From UBA5066 sp046331465 (lineage in GTDB: Bacteria > Acidobacteriota > Thermoanaerobaculia > UBA5066): 64,000 nt of DNA. The notes beneath the pieces are model-generated. The model did not search any database. It saw only the letters and a list, made by a program, of their open reading frames with translations, and was not told the DNA's origin. Location: positions 1,426,001 through 1,490,000 of the forward strand of contig JAXLQV010000001.1 in assembly GCA_046331465.1 (NCBI GenBank), in the 5' to 3' direction. Positions 1 through 8,486 of the stretch are shown here, piece after piece. Position 1 is the first letter of the stretch. Every line of letters begins with the position of its first letter. The translations under genes and the position numbers were made by a program.

Positions 1-804
1 CGCCTCGGCGGCGGCGGCGCGGAACGCCTTCTGGTCCTCCGGCGAGATCTTGTCCCACGTGCTCCGGCTCACGAGCATCGCGCCGAGGAGGAGGCCCCAC
101 TTCACGTCGGTCATGTTCTTCGCGTGCTGGTACCACTGGAGGAGGACGGCGGCCGTCGGCGTCGTCGGAAGGGCCGAGACGAGGCCGGTCTGGAGCGCCG
201 TCGAGATCTCCGTGGAGGGGAGCGGGACGGGGTTGAAGCCGGCACTCTTCCAGATCTCGAGGGCGTCCGTGTCGTTCCCCCAGGCGAAGAGCTTCAGCGG
301 CTTCAGGTCGTCCGGCGTCCGGACGGGGGTCTTCGTGAAGAAGCGGACCCAGCCCCCGTCGGCCCAGGCGAGGACGACGAAGCCCTTCGAAGCCATCGAG
401 GCCTCGATCTTCGGGCCGTAGACGGAGAGGACGTGGTCGATCTCCGCGTAGGAGGAGTAGAGCATCGGCACCTGAAGGGCCATGACCGTCGGGTCGATGG
501 CCTGGACGCCGGAGCTCGCCAGGAGCGCTGCGTTGAGGCTCCCGAGGCGCATCTTCCGGACGACGTCGGTGTCGTCCCCGGCGACGCTTCCGGGGTAGAG
601 CCGGACGCTGACGCGCCCCTGGGTCGCCGTCTGGAACCTGTCGATCATCTCCTTGAGGATCAGGTGGTACTTCGACCCCTCGGGGACGAGCGTCGCCATC
701 TTCACGACGACCTGCGCCCGGGCGGGGAGGGCCACGGCGAGGAGGAGGGCGAGCGCGGGGACGAGGAGCCGCGCCGGGGCGGCCACGGGGCGACGGTGCG
801 TCAT
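1..804 (-). CDS. TRAP transporter solute-binding protein, DctP/TatP-like (C-terminus outside window)
   Basis: Periplasmic binding protein of a tripartite ATP-independent transporter; ligand unknown. The first 268 codons are present and the rest lies beyond the window edge. A signal peptide (about residues 1-30, ending ALPARA) is followed by the family opening VKMATLVPEGSKYH, which resembles DctP proteins (KxATxxPxGS), and further on by WADGGWVRFFTKTPVRTPDD, the typical interlobe region. The ATG lies 4 nt after the stop of the TatT gene, so the two form an operon. TatT next door points to a TatPT-type TRAP system, so the substrate may be hydrophobic or organic-acid-like; this is inference. Confidence 0.85.
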   Translation of the reverse strand, partial: MTHRRPVAAPARLLVPALALLLAVALPARAQVVVKMATLVPEGSKYHLILKEMIDRFQTATQGRVSVRLYPGSVAGDDTDVVRKMRLGSLNAALLASSGVQAIDPTVMALQVPMLYSSYAEIDHVLSVYGPKIEASMASKGFVVLAWADGGWVRFFTKTPVRTPDDLKPLKLFAWGNDTDALEIWKSAGFNPVPLPSTEISTALQTGLVSALPTTPTAAVLLQWYQHAKNMTDVKWGLLLGAMLVSRSTWDKISPEDQKAFRAAAAEA

Positions 805-808
805 GGGA

Positions 809-1741
809 CTACTCCAGGAAGAGCTGGTCGGCGCGGGCCAGGAGCCAGGAGGCGCGGCGCTGCGCGACGGTGTTGGCGAGCCTCAGCTGAGGGGCGGCGT
901 CGGGGTCGACGGCGAGGGCCTTCTTCAGGAGCGCCTCGAACTCGGCGCGGTCCTGGGTCCCGACGGAGACGGTTTCGGCGAGGGAGACGTAGGGCGCCGC
1001 GCGCTTCCCGGAGGAGATCGCGACGGCGCGCGCGAAGTGGGCGCGCGCGCGCTCGACCGAGCCCCCGGCGGACGGGGGGCGGCCCCCGTCGTACGCGATG
1101 AAGAAATCGTGGATCGCCCCCTGCCCGAAGGACTCGTCGAGCTCGAGGGCACGGGTCTCCATGGCCTCGACGAGGCCCTGGTCCGCCGTCAGCTCCGCGT
1201 CCTCCTTCGAGAGGGAGATCGCGGCGCCCCAGGCGGCGCCGGTCCAGTAGAGGAACGGGGCGTCGGCCTTCTCCATCGCCGCGAGCGTCTTCTCGCGCCG
1301 GGCGTCGGAGCGGAGCCCCTCCCGGAAGCCGGGGTGCCGCGCCTCGAGGCCGCGGAGGCCGTAGCGGAGGGCCCGTCCGTAGAGCTTCCGGGCGCGGGCC
1401 CGGAGCTCGGTGGCGCGAGCGAGGTCCTTCGCCTCGACGTAGTCCGCCTCGGACTGGACGAAGGCGTAGCCGTACTGCGTGAAGCCGCTGACGGCGGCGA
1501 GGAGGAGCCCTTCGTGGCTGGGGGTCTCGACGAGGAGCCCCTCGACCGTCTTGAGGCCGAAGGGGATCGCCGCCGCGACGAGCTCGGGGTCGTCGTCGGA
1601 GGCGTACGTGTCACCCCCCCCGGCGATCGCGCCGGCGAGCACGTTCACGCCGACCTTCCGGACGGAGCAGGCCGGCAGGAGGAAGGCGGAAAGGAAAAGC
1701 GATGCGACGGGGGCGAGGAAACGCCGGGTCGAGCGAGCCAT
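809..1741 (-). CDS. TatT family TPR lipoprotein of a TRAP transporter
   Basis: A 310-residue lipoprotein. The signal ends in the lipobox LLPAC (Cys at about residue 25). The rest is alpha-helical, with AxxLYGRALRYGLRGL-type TPR-like segments and a late AHFARAVAIS segment, as in TatT proteins that form a trimeric ring around the TRAP binding protein (TatP). Two features support the pairing: the downstream gene is a DctP-like binding protein, and only 4 nt separate them. The ATG was chosen because it begins the signal peptide; a TATTCT hexamer sits 9 nt upstream, with no Shine-Dalgarno. Divergently transcribed from the secreted repeat protein at 1871. The TatT assignment rests on recalled family similarity and context. 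Confidence 0.8.
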   Translation of the reverse strand: MARSTRRFLAPVASLFLSAFLLPACSVRKVGVNVLAGAIAGGGDTYASDDDPELVAAAIPFGLKTVEGLLVETPSHEGLLLAAVSGFTQYGYAFVQSEADYVEAKDLARATELRARARKLYGRALRYGLRGLEARHPGFREGLRSDARREKTLAAMEKADAPFLYWTGAAWGAAISLSKEDAELTADQGLVEAMETRALELDESFGQGAIHDFFIAYDGGRPPSAGGSVERARAHFARAVAISSGKRAAPYVSLAETVSVGTQDRAEFEALLKKALAVDPDAAPQLRLANTVAQRRASWLLARADQLFLE

Positions 1742-1870
1742 CCGGCCCGAAGAATAAACCGCGGAGAGGGATACCCGCACCTCCGGGTGCTGGTAAAGTC
1801 CGGGATACCGGTCCACCGACAGTTGACGCCCGGATTGCCCGCGCGGGCGTTCGAGGCGAAAGGAGCGACG

Positions 1871-4747
1871 ATGTCGCAGAGAGCGGTCTTCCGCGGTCTC
1901 CTCCTTTGCATTCTCTGCATTCCCGTGCTGGTCGCGGGGCCCGTGATGGCCCAGACGAATGGGGGGACGATCACCTTCTCGCCGGCCACGGTGACGGTCG
2001 GCGTCGGAGAGACCTCCGCGATCGTGACCGCGCAGATCGCGTTCGCCCCGCCCTACGCGTACGCAGGGACGAACACGCTGGTGTTCCCGTACCTCCCGTA
2101 CGGGGTCACGACGCAGCCGGCGACGATCACGTTCAGCACGGTCGCCGGGCAGCAGTCGGCGACGGTCTCGTTCCGGCTCGTCGTGGCGCCCTACGCCTAC
2201 CCGACGAACTCGGAGGCGAGCGCGAACACCTCGCCGTCCTACGCCTACGGCCTCCTGAACTTCCAGATCACCCCGCTCACCGTCCTTCCCTCGTCGGTGG
2301 GCGCCGACACGGGGTCGTCGACCCCGACGCTGACGGCGACCATCTCCTACGGCGAAGTGGCCCCGCGCGTGCCGCAGCAGCTCACCTTCGCGGGCCTTCC
2401 GCCCGGTGCGGCGCCGATGCCGTCTCCCGTCTCGTTCGTCCCGAACCCGCAGCTCGGCTACGCGGTCGTCCCCTTCCAGATCGACGTCGACGACTCGACT
2501 CCCGCCGGGAACTACCGCGTCACGGTCGGGTCGAGCCCCATCGCGACGGGGACCGACACCTTCGTCCTCACCGTCTACCGGTCCGGGGCGCTCGCCGTCG
2601 CCATGGCCCAGTCCTCGGTCCAGAGCTGCCCCGGGGGAGTGCCGGTGTCGAACTCCGTCACCGTCACGCCACTCGACGGCTACTCGGGATCCCCCACCGT
2701 CACGTTCCCGGCGCTCCCGACCGACCTGAAGATCACTCCGTCGTCCATCCCGCTCGCCGAGATCCCGCCTCCGGCGACCGTCGCGTTCGAGGTCGAGGTG
2801 CTCGCCGGCGCCCTTCCCGGGCCGAGAGTCGTGAACGTCCTCGCCCGGGATCCGTTCGGGCCGTCCGCCGCCACCAGCTTCGTCGTGAACGTCGGCGCCG
2901 CGGACTTCCTGCCGCTCGTCTCGCCGGCGGAGGTCTCCGTCGAGTCGGGCGGCGCGCCCGTGTCGGTGACGGCGTCGCTCGCGCCCGGCTCCTGCTCCCC
3001 TCCGCCGACGATCACCGTGACCCCCGTCGGGCTCCCGACCGGCGTCACCGCGACGCCCGCCTCGGCGAGCCTCGTCGGCCCGGCGTACGCCCCGGTCGTC
3101 TTCACCCTCGCCGCGGGACCGTCGGCGCCCGCCGGCGTCGTCCCGGTCTCCTTCGCCTTCACGCCCTCGACGGGCGACACGAAGAGCATCGGCGTGCCCG
3201 TCACCGTCGTGAGGAACGGCCACCTCGGCATCTCGTCCGAACGGGCGTCGATGGACCTCTGCCCGGGAGGGGCGGCGGCCCCGAACACGCTCACGATCAC
3301 GTCGGTCGACGGCTACACGGGAACTCCGACCGTCACGTTCCCCGACCTCCCGGCCGGCCTGACGGTCTCCCCGGCGACGATCCCGGTCCCGGCGCTCCCC
3401 CCGACGCGCGTCGTCTCGCTCTCCGTGGCCGCGGCCGTCGGGACGCCGCCCGGTCCGCTCGTCGTGACCGCTCTCGTGAGCGACCCTCGCGGGATCAGCG
3501 CGAGCACGACGTTCACCGCGAACGTCCTGCCGCCCGACTTCACGCCGATCGTGCCGCCCGGGGTCACCACGCTGAACGCCGGCGGTGCGCCGGTCTCGAT
3601 CCTGGCCTGGCTCGCCCCCGGCGACTGCGCTCCGACCTCGTCCGTCACCGTGACGCCGACCGGGATGCCGCCCGGGGTCACCGTGACGCCCGCGTCGGCC
3701 GTGATCGAAGCGCCGGTCTTCGCCTCCGTGCCGTTCTCGTTCCAGGCGTCCGCCGCGGCGGCCCCGGGGCCGTCGCTGATCACCTTCACGTTCACCCCGG
3801 CCGTCGGCACGGCGAAGGTGGCGAAGACCTCGATCACCGTCTGCGGGCCTCCGGGCGCGCCCACTTCGCCGACCGTCTTCCCGAAGGGGAACGCGAGCGG
3901 TCCCGTCACCGCGACGGATTCCCTCGACCTCTTCTGGAGCGCCCCGGCGTCCGGCTTCCCGCCGACGCGCTACGAGTGGAGGATCAACGGCGGGACCTGG
4001 ACCGCGGCGGCGGGGCTCACGGCCTCGGCGCCGCCGCGCGGGGCGGTGGACCCGGTCCAACTCTTCGTCCGCGCGTACGCCTGCAACCCGGAGAAGGGCC
4101 CGGGCCCCGAGGGCTCGAGCCCGGTCTACTCGCTCGCGGCCCCGGTGGCGAGCTTCTCGGTCCCGGCGTCGGTCGTCGCGGGGAAACCGGCGACGTTCAC
4201 CGACACGTCGTCCCCGCAGGCGACGAGCTGGCTCTGGTTCCCGGGGGACGGGATGGCCGCGACGACGGTGCAGTCGCCGACGATCACGTTCCCGGCGGCC
4301 GGGCCCAAGGTCGTCGTCCTCGTGGCGACGAACGGCTCCGGCTCCTCCACGAAGTCGACGACGGTCAACGTCCTCGCGGCGTCGTCGGTCCAGGCGGCGG
4401 GCCTGGCGGTCCGCTCCTTCCAGCGCGAGCCGGACGGCCGTCTCGCCCTCGCTTCCGTGGAGGTCTTCCCGGGGACGACTCTCCTCCTCCGCCGGCTCGG
4501 CGGCGAAGGGGAGGCGGTGGCGTACCTCCGCCTCGTCGACGGCGACGGCCGGACCGTCGTCGAGCGGCGCCTCGTCCTCGCGGAAGGCGAGGAAGCGCGG
4601 CACGACCTCTCGGCCTGGGGCGCGACGGGGACCTTCCGCGTCGAGCTCGTGGGGCCCGAGGGTCTCGACGCGGCGGTCGAGGAGTCGCCGGTCCGGCTCG
4701 GCGGGCCGGAGGCGCCGCCGCTGCCGAAGAGGGGAATCTCCCGCTGA
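1871..4747 (+). CDS. Secreted multi-domain Ig-like/PKD repeat protein
   Basis: A 958-residue exported protein. The start is fixed by AAAGGAG 6 nt upstream and a signal peptide ending PVMAQ (residues 1-30). About residues 240-650 hold two long near-repeats of roughly 205 residues, each beginning with a CPGG motif, then TPLDGYSGSPTVTFP or TSVDGYTGTPTVTFP, then a second Ig-like subdomain. A fibronectin-like stretch follows (RYEWRINGG), then a PKD domain at about 755-840 (VAGKPATFTDTSS, WLWFPGDG). The C-terminal about 110 residues carry no membrane anchor or LPXTG motif. It is probably a cell-surface or matrix protein; ligand unknown. It is convergent with the diguanylate cyclase gene across a shared hairpin. 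Confidence 0.8.
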   Translation: MSQRAVFRGLLLCILCIPVLVAGPVMAQTNGGTITFSPATVTVGVGETSAIVTAQIAFAPPYAYAGTNTLVFPYLPYGVTTQPATITFSTVAGQQSATVSFRLVVAPYAYPTNSEASANTSPSYAYGLLNFQITPLTVLPSSVGADTGSSTPTLTATISYGEVAPRVPQQLTFAGLPPGAAPMPSPVSFVPNPQLGYAVVPFQIDVDDSTPAGNYRVTVGSSPIATGTDTFVLTVYRSGALAVAMAQSSVQSCPGGVPVSNSVTVTPLDGYSGSPTVTFPALPTDLKITPSSIPLAEIPPPATVAFEVEVLAGALPGPRVVNVLARDPFGPSAATSFVVNVGAADFLPLVSPAEVSVESGGAPVSVTASLAPGSCSPPPTITVTPVGLPTGVTATPASASLVGPAYAPVVFTLAAGPSAPAGVVPVSFAFTPSTGDTKSIGVPVTVVRNGHLGISSERASMDLCPGGAAAPNTLTITSVDGYTGTPTVTFPDLPAGLTVSPATIPVPALPPTRVVSLSVAAAVGTPPGPLVVTALVSDPRGISASTTFTANVLPPDFTPIVPPGVTTLNAGGAPVSILAWLAPGDCAPTSSVTVTPTGMPPGVTVTPASAVIEAPVFASVPFSFQASAAAAPGPSLITFTFTPAVGTAKVAKTSITVCGPPGAPTSPTVFPKGNASGPVTATDSLDLFWSAPASGFPPTRYEWRINGGTWTAAAGLTASAPPRGAVDPVQLFVRAYACNPEKGPGPEGSSPVYSLAAPVASFSVPASVVAGKPATFTDTSSPQATSWLWFPGDGMAATTVQSPTITFPAAGPKVVVLVATNGSGSSTKSTTVNVLAASSVQAAGLAVRSFQREPDGRLALASVEVFPGTTLLLRRLGGEGEAVAYLRLVDGDGRTVVERRLVLAEGEEARHDLSAWGATGTFRVELVGPEGLDAAVEESPVRLGGPEAPPLPKRGISR

Positions 4748-4760
4748 CCCGAGAGGAACG

Positions 4761-4791
4761 GGTCGTCGTCCGTCAGAGGCGGACGACGACC
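4761..4791. terminator. Bidirectional hairpin terminator candidate
   Basis: A perfect 12-bp inverted repeat, GGTCGTCGTCCG (4761-4772) and CGGACGACGACC (4780-4791), with a 7-nt loop. It lies between convergent genes and its right arm encodes the last residues of the diguanylate cyclase, so the stop codon of that gene is in the loop. There is no clear T-run on either side, so it may act as a Rho-assisted or mRNA-stabilising hairpin. Confidence 0.6.
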
Positions 4792-5675
4792 CGGTTCCGC
4801 CCGGCCGACTTCGCCTCGTACATCAGCTGGTCCGCCCGGCGGAGGACGTCGCCGGCCTCCTCGCCCTTGCGGACGAGCGTCGCCCCTACGGAGATCGTCA
4901 CCCGGAGCGGCCCCTCGGGGGTCGGCAGCTCGGAGTGCTCGACGAGCCTCCGCGCGCGGTCGGCGACGAGGGGGAGGTTGAAGTCGGTCACGTTCGAGAG
5001 GAGGAGGACGAACTCCTCGCCCCCCCAGCGCCCGACGAAGTCGAGGGCGCGGGCCGAGCGGGCGAGCGTCGTCGCGACCATCTTCAGGACCTCGTCCCCC
5101 CGCTCGTGGCCGTGGGCGTCGTTGATCTCCTTGAAGTGGTCGACGTCGACGAAGAGGACGCCGAAGCGGAAGCCGTACCGCGACAGCTCCGCCATCTTCT
5201 CGTCGAGGACGACCTCGGCGTAGCGGCGGTTCCCGATCCCGGTGAGGGGGTCGAGGAAGACGATCTCCGTCAGCTCCTCGACCCGCCGGATGGCCTCCAT
5301 GCGCTCCGTCTGGTCGGTGAAGACCTCGACGGCGCCGACGATCTCTCCCGAGGCGTCGCGGACCGGAACGGCCTCGACGCGCACCGGGACCCTGTGCCCG
5401 GCCCGGTGGTGCAGGAAGACGTCCGCCCGGTGGGGCTTCCCGTCCGCGATGGCCGCGGTGAGGGGGCAGCCGTTCCGGCAGAGCTCGTTCCCCTCGGCGT
5501 CGACGTGCCGGAGGACCCCCTCGGGGCAGGCCCGCCCGATGACGTCGCGGGGCGCCCAGCCCGTGATGGCCTGGGCGCCCCGGTTCCAGAACGTGATGAC
5601 CCGGCCGCGATCGACGACGTAGACGCCGTCGTTCAGGTGGTCCAGGAGCTCCAGCGTGAAGCCCTCGGGAAGCAC
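4773..5675 (-). CDS. PAS-GGDEF diguanylate cyclase
   Basis: Predicted to make cyclic di-GMP. The 300 residues carry a PAS domain (about 10-125) and a GGDEF domain (about 140-300) with the active-site motif GGEEF at 218-222 and the entry motif FLDPLTGIGNRRY. No RxxD inhibitory site is obvious upstream of GGEEF. The PAS domain has three cysteines (ACPEG, LCRNGCPL), a pattern I recall from other bacterial PAS-GGDEF proteins but of unknown function. No membrane segment, so cytosolic. The GTG start is set by AAGGAGG 9 nt upstream; it lies 17 nt after the ferredoxin oxidoreductase beta gene, which suggests co-transcription. Confidence 0.88.
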   Translation of the reverse strand: MLPEGFTLELLDHLNDGVYVVDRGRVITFWNRGAQAITGWAPRDVIGRACPEGVLRHVDAEGNELCRNGCPLTAAIADGKPHRADVFLHHRAGHRVPVRVEAVPVRDASGEIVGAVEVFTDQTERMEAIRRVEELTEIVFLDPLTGIGNRRYAEVVLDEKMAELSRYGFRFGVLFVDVDHFKEINDAHGHERGDEVLKMVATTLARSARALDFVGRWGGEEFVLLLSNVTDFNLPLVADRARRLVEHSELPTPEGPLRVTISVGATLVRKGEEAGDVLRRADQLMYEAKSAGRNRVVVRL

Positions 5676-5692
5676 CCGGCGGCCTCCTTCCC

Positions 5693-6580
5693 TCAGAACG
5701 GCGGGTAGAAGACCTTCAGGACCTTCTCGGTCGTCAGGCCCTCGTTCCCCTGCATTGCCTTCGCCCTCTGCGCCTCGAGGCGGTCGAGGAGCGACGGCTC
5801 GTGCGCCTCGTAGAGGACGCCCGTCGTCAGGGTCTCCTTCTCGCGCATGAACTCGAGGGCGGCGGCCCGGCTGTGCCGGTCGTACCCCTCGGGGAGGGCC
5901 TTGAGCTTCGCCTTCATGATCTTGAACTGGTCGTCGCCGCGCCAGGTCACGCAGGGCGACATGACGTTCAGGAACGCGAAGCCGTGGTGGCGCATCCCCT
6001 CGGTCATCAGGTCGACGAGCCCCTTCATGTCGCCCGAGAATCCGCGGCCGACCCACGTCGCGCCGAACGACATCGCGAGCTCGCACGGGTCGACGCTCGG
6101 CTCGGGGTTGCCGTAGTAGGTCGACTTCGTCTTGTCGCCCGACGGGGTCGTCGGCGCGACCTGGCCCTTCGTGAGGCCGTAGATCTCGTTGTCCATCAGG
6201 ACGTAGAAGATGTCGAGGTTCCTGCGGGAGGCGTGGAGGAAGTGGTTGCCGCCGATCGCGAGGCCGTCGCCGTCGCCGCCGACGGCGACGACGTTCAGCT
6301 CCGGGCGGGCGACCTTGATCCCGGTGGCGATCGGGAGGGCGCGGCCGTGGACGCTGTTGAATCCGTAGGCCTCGACGTAGCCCGGGAGGCGCGAGGAGCA
6401 GCCGATGCCGGAGACGACGACGGTGTTCCACGGCTCGAGCTGGAGCTCGGCCATCGCGCGGTACATGGCGGAGACGACCCCGAAGTCGCCGCAGCCGGCG
6501 CACCAGACGGGCTTGAGGTCGCTCTTGTAGTCGCCGGGCTGGAAACGGGGAAGGGCGGGGTTCTCGACGACGGTGCTCAC
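5693..6580 (-). CDS. korB: 2-oxoacid:ferredoxin oxidoreductase, beta subunit
   Basis: Thiamine-diphosphate-binding subunit that oxidatively decarboxylates a 2-oxoacid (probably 2-oxoglutarate) to acyl-CoA, reducing ferredoxin. In its 295 residues, WCAGCGDFGV near residue 27 and the ThDP-binding GGDGDGLAIGGNHFLHASRRN region are diagnostic; HGRALPIATGIKVA and PTTPSGDKTKSTYYGNPEPS are also typical. The GTG start overlaps the alpha-subunit stop as GTGA, so translation is probably coupled. The KorB-type length (about 290) and the two-subunit layout favour 2-oxoglutarate over pyruvate ferredoxin oxidoreductase, but the substrate is inferred. Confidence 0.92.
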   Translation of the reverse strand: MSTVVENPALPRFQPGDYKSDLKPVWCAGCGDFGVVSAMYRAMAELQLEPWNTVVVSGIGCSSRLPGYVEAYGFNSVHGRALPIATGIKVARPELNVVAVGGDGDGLAIGGNHFLHASRRNLDIFYVLMDNEIYGLTKGQVAPTTPSGDKTKSTYYGNPEPSVDPCELAMSFGATWVGRGFSGDMKGLVDLMTEGMRHHGFAFLNVMSPCVTWRGDDQFKIMKAKLKALPEGYDRHSRAAALEFMREKETLTTGVLYEAHEPSLLDRLEAQRAKAMQGNEGLTTEKVLKVFYPPF

Positions 6581-8352
6581 GCGGTCACCTCCTCGCGGGC
6601 GCCGGCTTCCGAGAGGACGCTCTCGACGCGGCTGATGACTTCGGTCACGGAGAGGTTCATGCCGCCCGACCGCGTGAAGACGCGCGTGTCGGCCGGGAAC
6701 TCGACCATCGTCCTGAGGTAGAGGTAGAGCTGCCCGACGAAGTTGACCTCGATGAACATCAGCGTCTTCACGCTCGCCATGTACTCGAGGAGGGCCTTCT
6801 TCGGGAACGGCATGATGATGCGGGGGACGAAGGCGGAGACGCGGACGCCCCTCGCCGAGAGCTCCTTCATCGCCTCCTCCACGGGCCCCTTCGAGGAGCC
6901 CCAGCAGACGATGCCGACGTCGGCCTTCTCGGGCCCGAGGCGCTGGAAGAGCGGGTACTTCTCCTCGAGCCAGGGGAGCTTGCGGAACCGCTTCTTCGAC
7001 ATCTTCTCGTGCATGACGTGGGACGACGCGGGGCGCGCCATCTCGTCGTGCTCGAGGCCGTTCGTCTGGTAGATCCCGTCCTTCATCGACGGGAAGGTCA
7101 TCGGCGAGACGCCGTTCGGCGTGTCGACGTAGCGCCTGTAGTCCGCGAGCTCGTCCGCGGCCGGCGTCCTCCGGTCGATCACCGCGTGGACGAGGTTCGC
7201 GGCCTCGACGGTCTGCCGCCGCTGGCCGATCGCCTGGTCGGAGAGGATCAGGACCGGGAGCTGCGCCTCCTCGGCGATGTTGAAGGCGTCCACGGTCGTG
7301 TGGAAGCAGTCCTCGACGTCGACCGGCGCGAGGACGACGCGGGGCGCGTCCCCGTGCGAGCCGAAGACCGAGATGAAGAGGTCCGACTGCTCCGACTTCG
7401 TCGGCAGGCCGGTCGACGGGCCTCCGCGCTGGACGTCGAGGATCACGCACGGGACCTCGGCCATCGAGGCGAGCCCGAGCATCTCGGCCATGAGCGAGAC
7501 GCCCGGGCCGGAGGTCGACGTCATCGACTTCACGCCCGCGAAGGAGCCGCCGATGATCGCGCCGAGGGCGGAGAGCTCGTCCTCGGTCTGGACGATCCGG
7601 CCGCCCGCCTTCGGGAGCCACTCGGAGAGGAAGTGGAGGACCTCGGAGGAGGGGGTGATCGGGTAGCCGGCGAAGAAGCGGCAGCCGGCGTGGAGGGCGG
7701 CGACGGCGCACGCCTCGTTCCCCGTCATGACGAGCTTGGTCGCCCGCACCTCGTACTCGAGCTTGCGGGCCGAGACGTCGGCCTCGATCGTGTCCGCGAA
7801 CTCCTGGCCGGCCGTGAAGCCCTTCAGGTTCGCCTCGAGGACGCCCGCCTTCTTCTTGCCGAACTTGAACTCGATCGCCTTCCTCACCGACGCGGGCGGG
7901 ATGCCGAAGAGCTCGGCGAGGATGCCGAGGGTGACGATGTTCTTGGCGGCCTTCGTCCCGGTCGCCTTCGTGGCGATCTCGACGAACGGCACGGGGATCC
8001 AGGTCGCGTTCGTCGCGGTCGGGATCTTCACCTCGGCGAGCGGGGTCGGGTCCGAGGCCTCGTAGAGGATGACCGCGTCGGCCTTCGGGACGACCTCCCC
8101 CTTGAACCGGGCGAAGTCGGCCCAGTTGAAGACGACGAGGACGTCGACGGCGTCGCCCTGCGCGGAGATCGGCTCGGCCGACATCCGCAGCACGCAGGAC
8201 GACTCGCCGCCGCGGATCTGCGGCCCGTAGGCCTCCACCTTGATGACGTTCAGGCCGTCCCGGGCGCCGGCCTGGGCCATCATGTCGCCCATCGTCACGA
8301 CGCCGTCGCCGCCCGAGCCGACCATCGCGAGCGTGAGGTCTCTGGTAGGCAT
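6577..8352 (-). CDS. korA: 2-oxoacid:ferredoxin oxidoreductase, alpha subunit (fused gamma-alpha)
   Basis: Partner of the beta subunit in oxidative decarboxylation of 2-oxoacids. The 591 residues combine an N-terminal gamma domain (about 1-190, with GSGGDGVVTMGDMMAQA and YGPQIRGGESS) and an alpha domain (about 205-591, with HAGCRFFAGYPITPSSEVLHFL and GPGVSLMAEMLG). There is no internal ferredoxin domain, as is normal for KorA. The ATG was chosen because GGAGGG lies 7 nt upstream; an in-frame ATG 25 codons earlier has no such site. It is the first gene of a korA-korB-GGDEF operon reading away from 8487. Confidence 0.92.
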   Translation of the reverse strand: MPTRDLTLAMVGSGGDGVVTMGDMMAQAGARDGLNVIKVEAYGPQIRGGESSCVLRMSAEPISAQGDAVDVLVVFNWADFARFKGEVVPKADAVILYEASDPTPLAEVKIPTATNATWIPVPFVEIATKATGTKAAKNIVTLGILAELFGIPPASVRKAIEFKFGKKKAGVLEANLKGFTAGQEFADTIEADVSARKLEYEVRATKLVMTGNEACAVAALHAGCRFFAGYPITPSSEVLHFLSEWLPKAGGRIVQTEDELSALGAIIGGSFAGVKSMTSTSGPGVSLMAEMLGLASMAEVPCVILDVQRGGPSTGLPTKSEQSDLFISVFGSHGDAPRVVLAPVDVEDCFHTTVDAFNIAEEAQLPVLILSDQAIGQRRQTVEAANLVHAVIDRRTPAADELADYRRYVDTPNGVSPMTFPSMKDGIYQTNGLEHDEMARPASSHVMHEKMSKKRFRKLPWLEEKYPLFQRLGPEKADVGIVCWGSSKGPVEEAMKELSARGVRVSAFVPRIIMPFPKKALLEYMASVKTLMFIEVNFVGQLYLYLRTMVEFPADTRVFTRSGGMNLSVTEVISRVESVLSEAGAREEVTA

Positions 8353-8424
8353 TTCGGAACCCTCCACGGGCCGCTTCGCGGCCGAAAAAGTCGCCGGAGT
8401 CTCTCCCCGTCGGGCTCCGAGATC

Positions 8425-8444
8425 CATGATGCCGATGCATCATG
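8425..8444. promoter_or_regulatory. Inverted repeat in divergent intergenic region
   Basis: CATGATG and CATCATG form 7-bp arms around a 6-nt spacer, with a smaller palindrome GATGCATC inside. It lies in the 134-bp gap between korA and the membrane protein gene at 8487, upstream of both starts, where an operator would be expected. No known regulator site is recognised. Confidence 0.4.
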
Positions 8445-8468
8445 AGGCCCCGGGCCGGGCCGGCTCAC

Positions 8469-8474
8469 TATACT
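8469..8474 (+). promoter_or_regulatory. -10 box TATACT close to start codon
   Basis: TATACT ends 12 nt before the ATG at 8487, and no Shine-Dalgarno lies between. A transcript starting 6-8 nt downstream would be almost leaderless. The same arrangement recurs before many genes in this window. Confidence 0.5.
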
Positions 8475-8486
8475 CTGGACGCTTCC

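Noticed and set aside
653..1870. Long open frame running upstream of the secreted repeat protein
   Set aside because: It overlaps the TatT gene on the other strand; the signal peptide and Shine-Dalgarno place the start at 1871. High GC leaves many antisense frames open.
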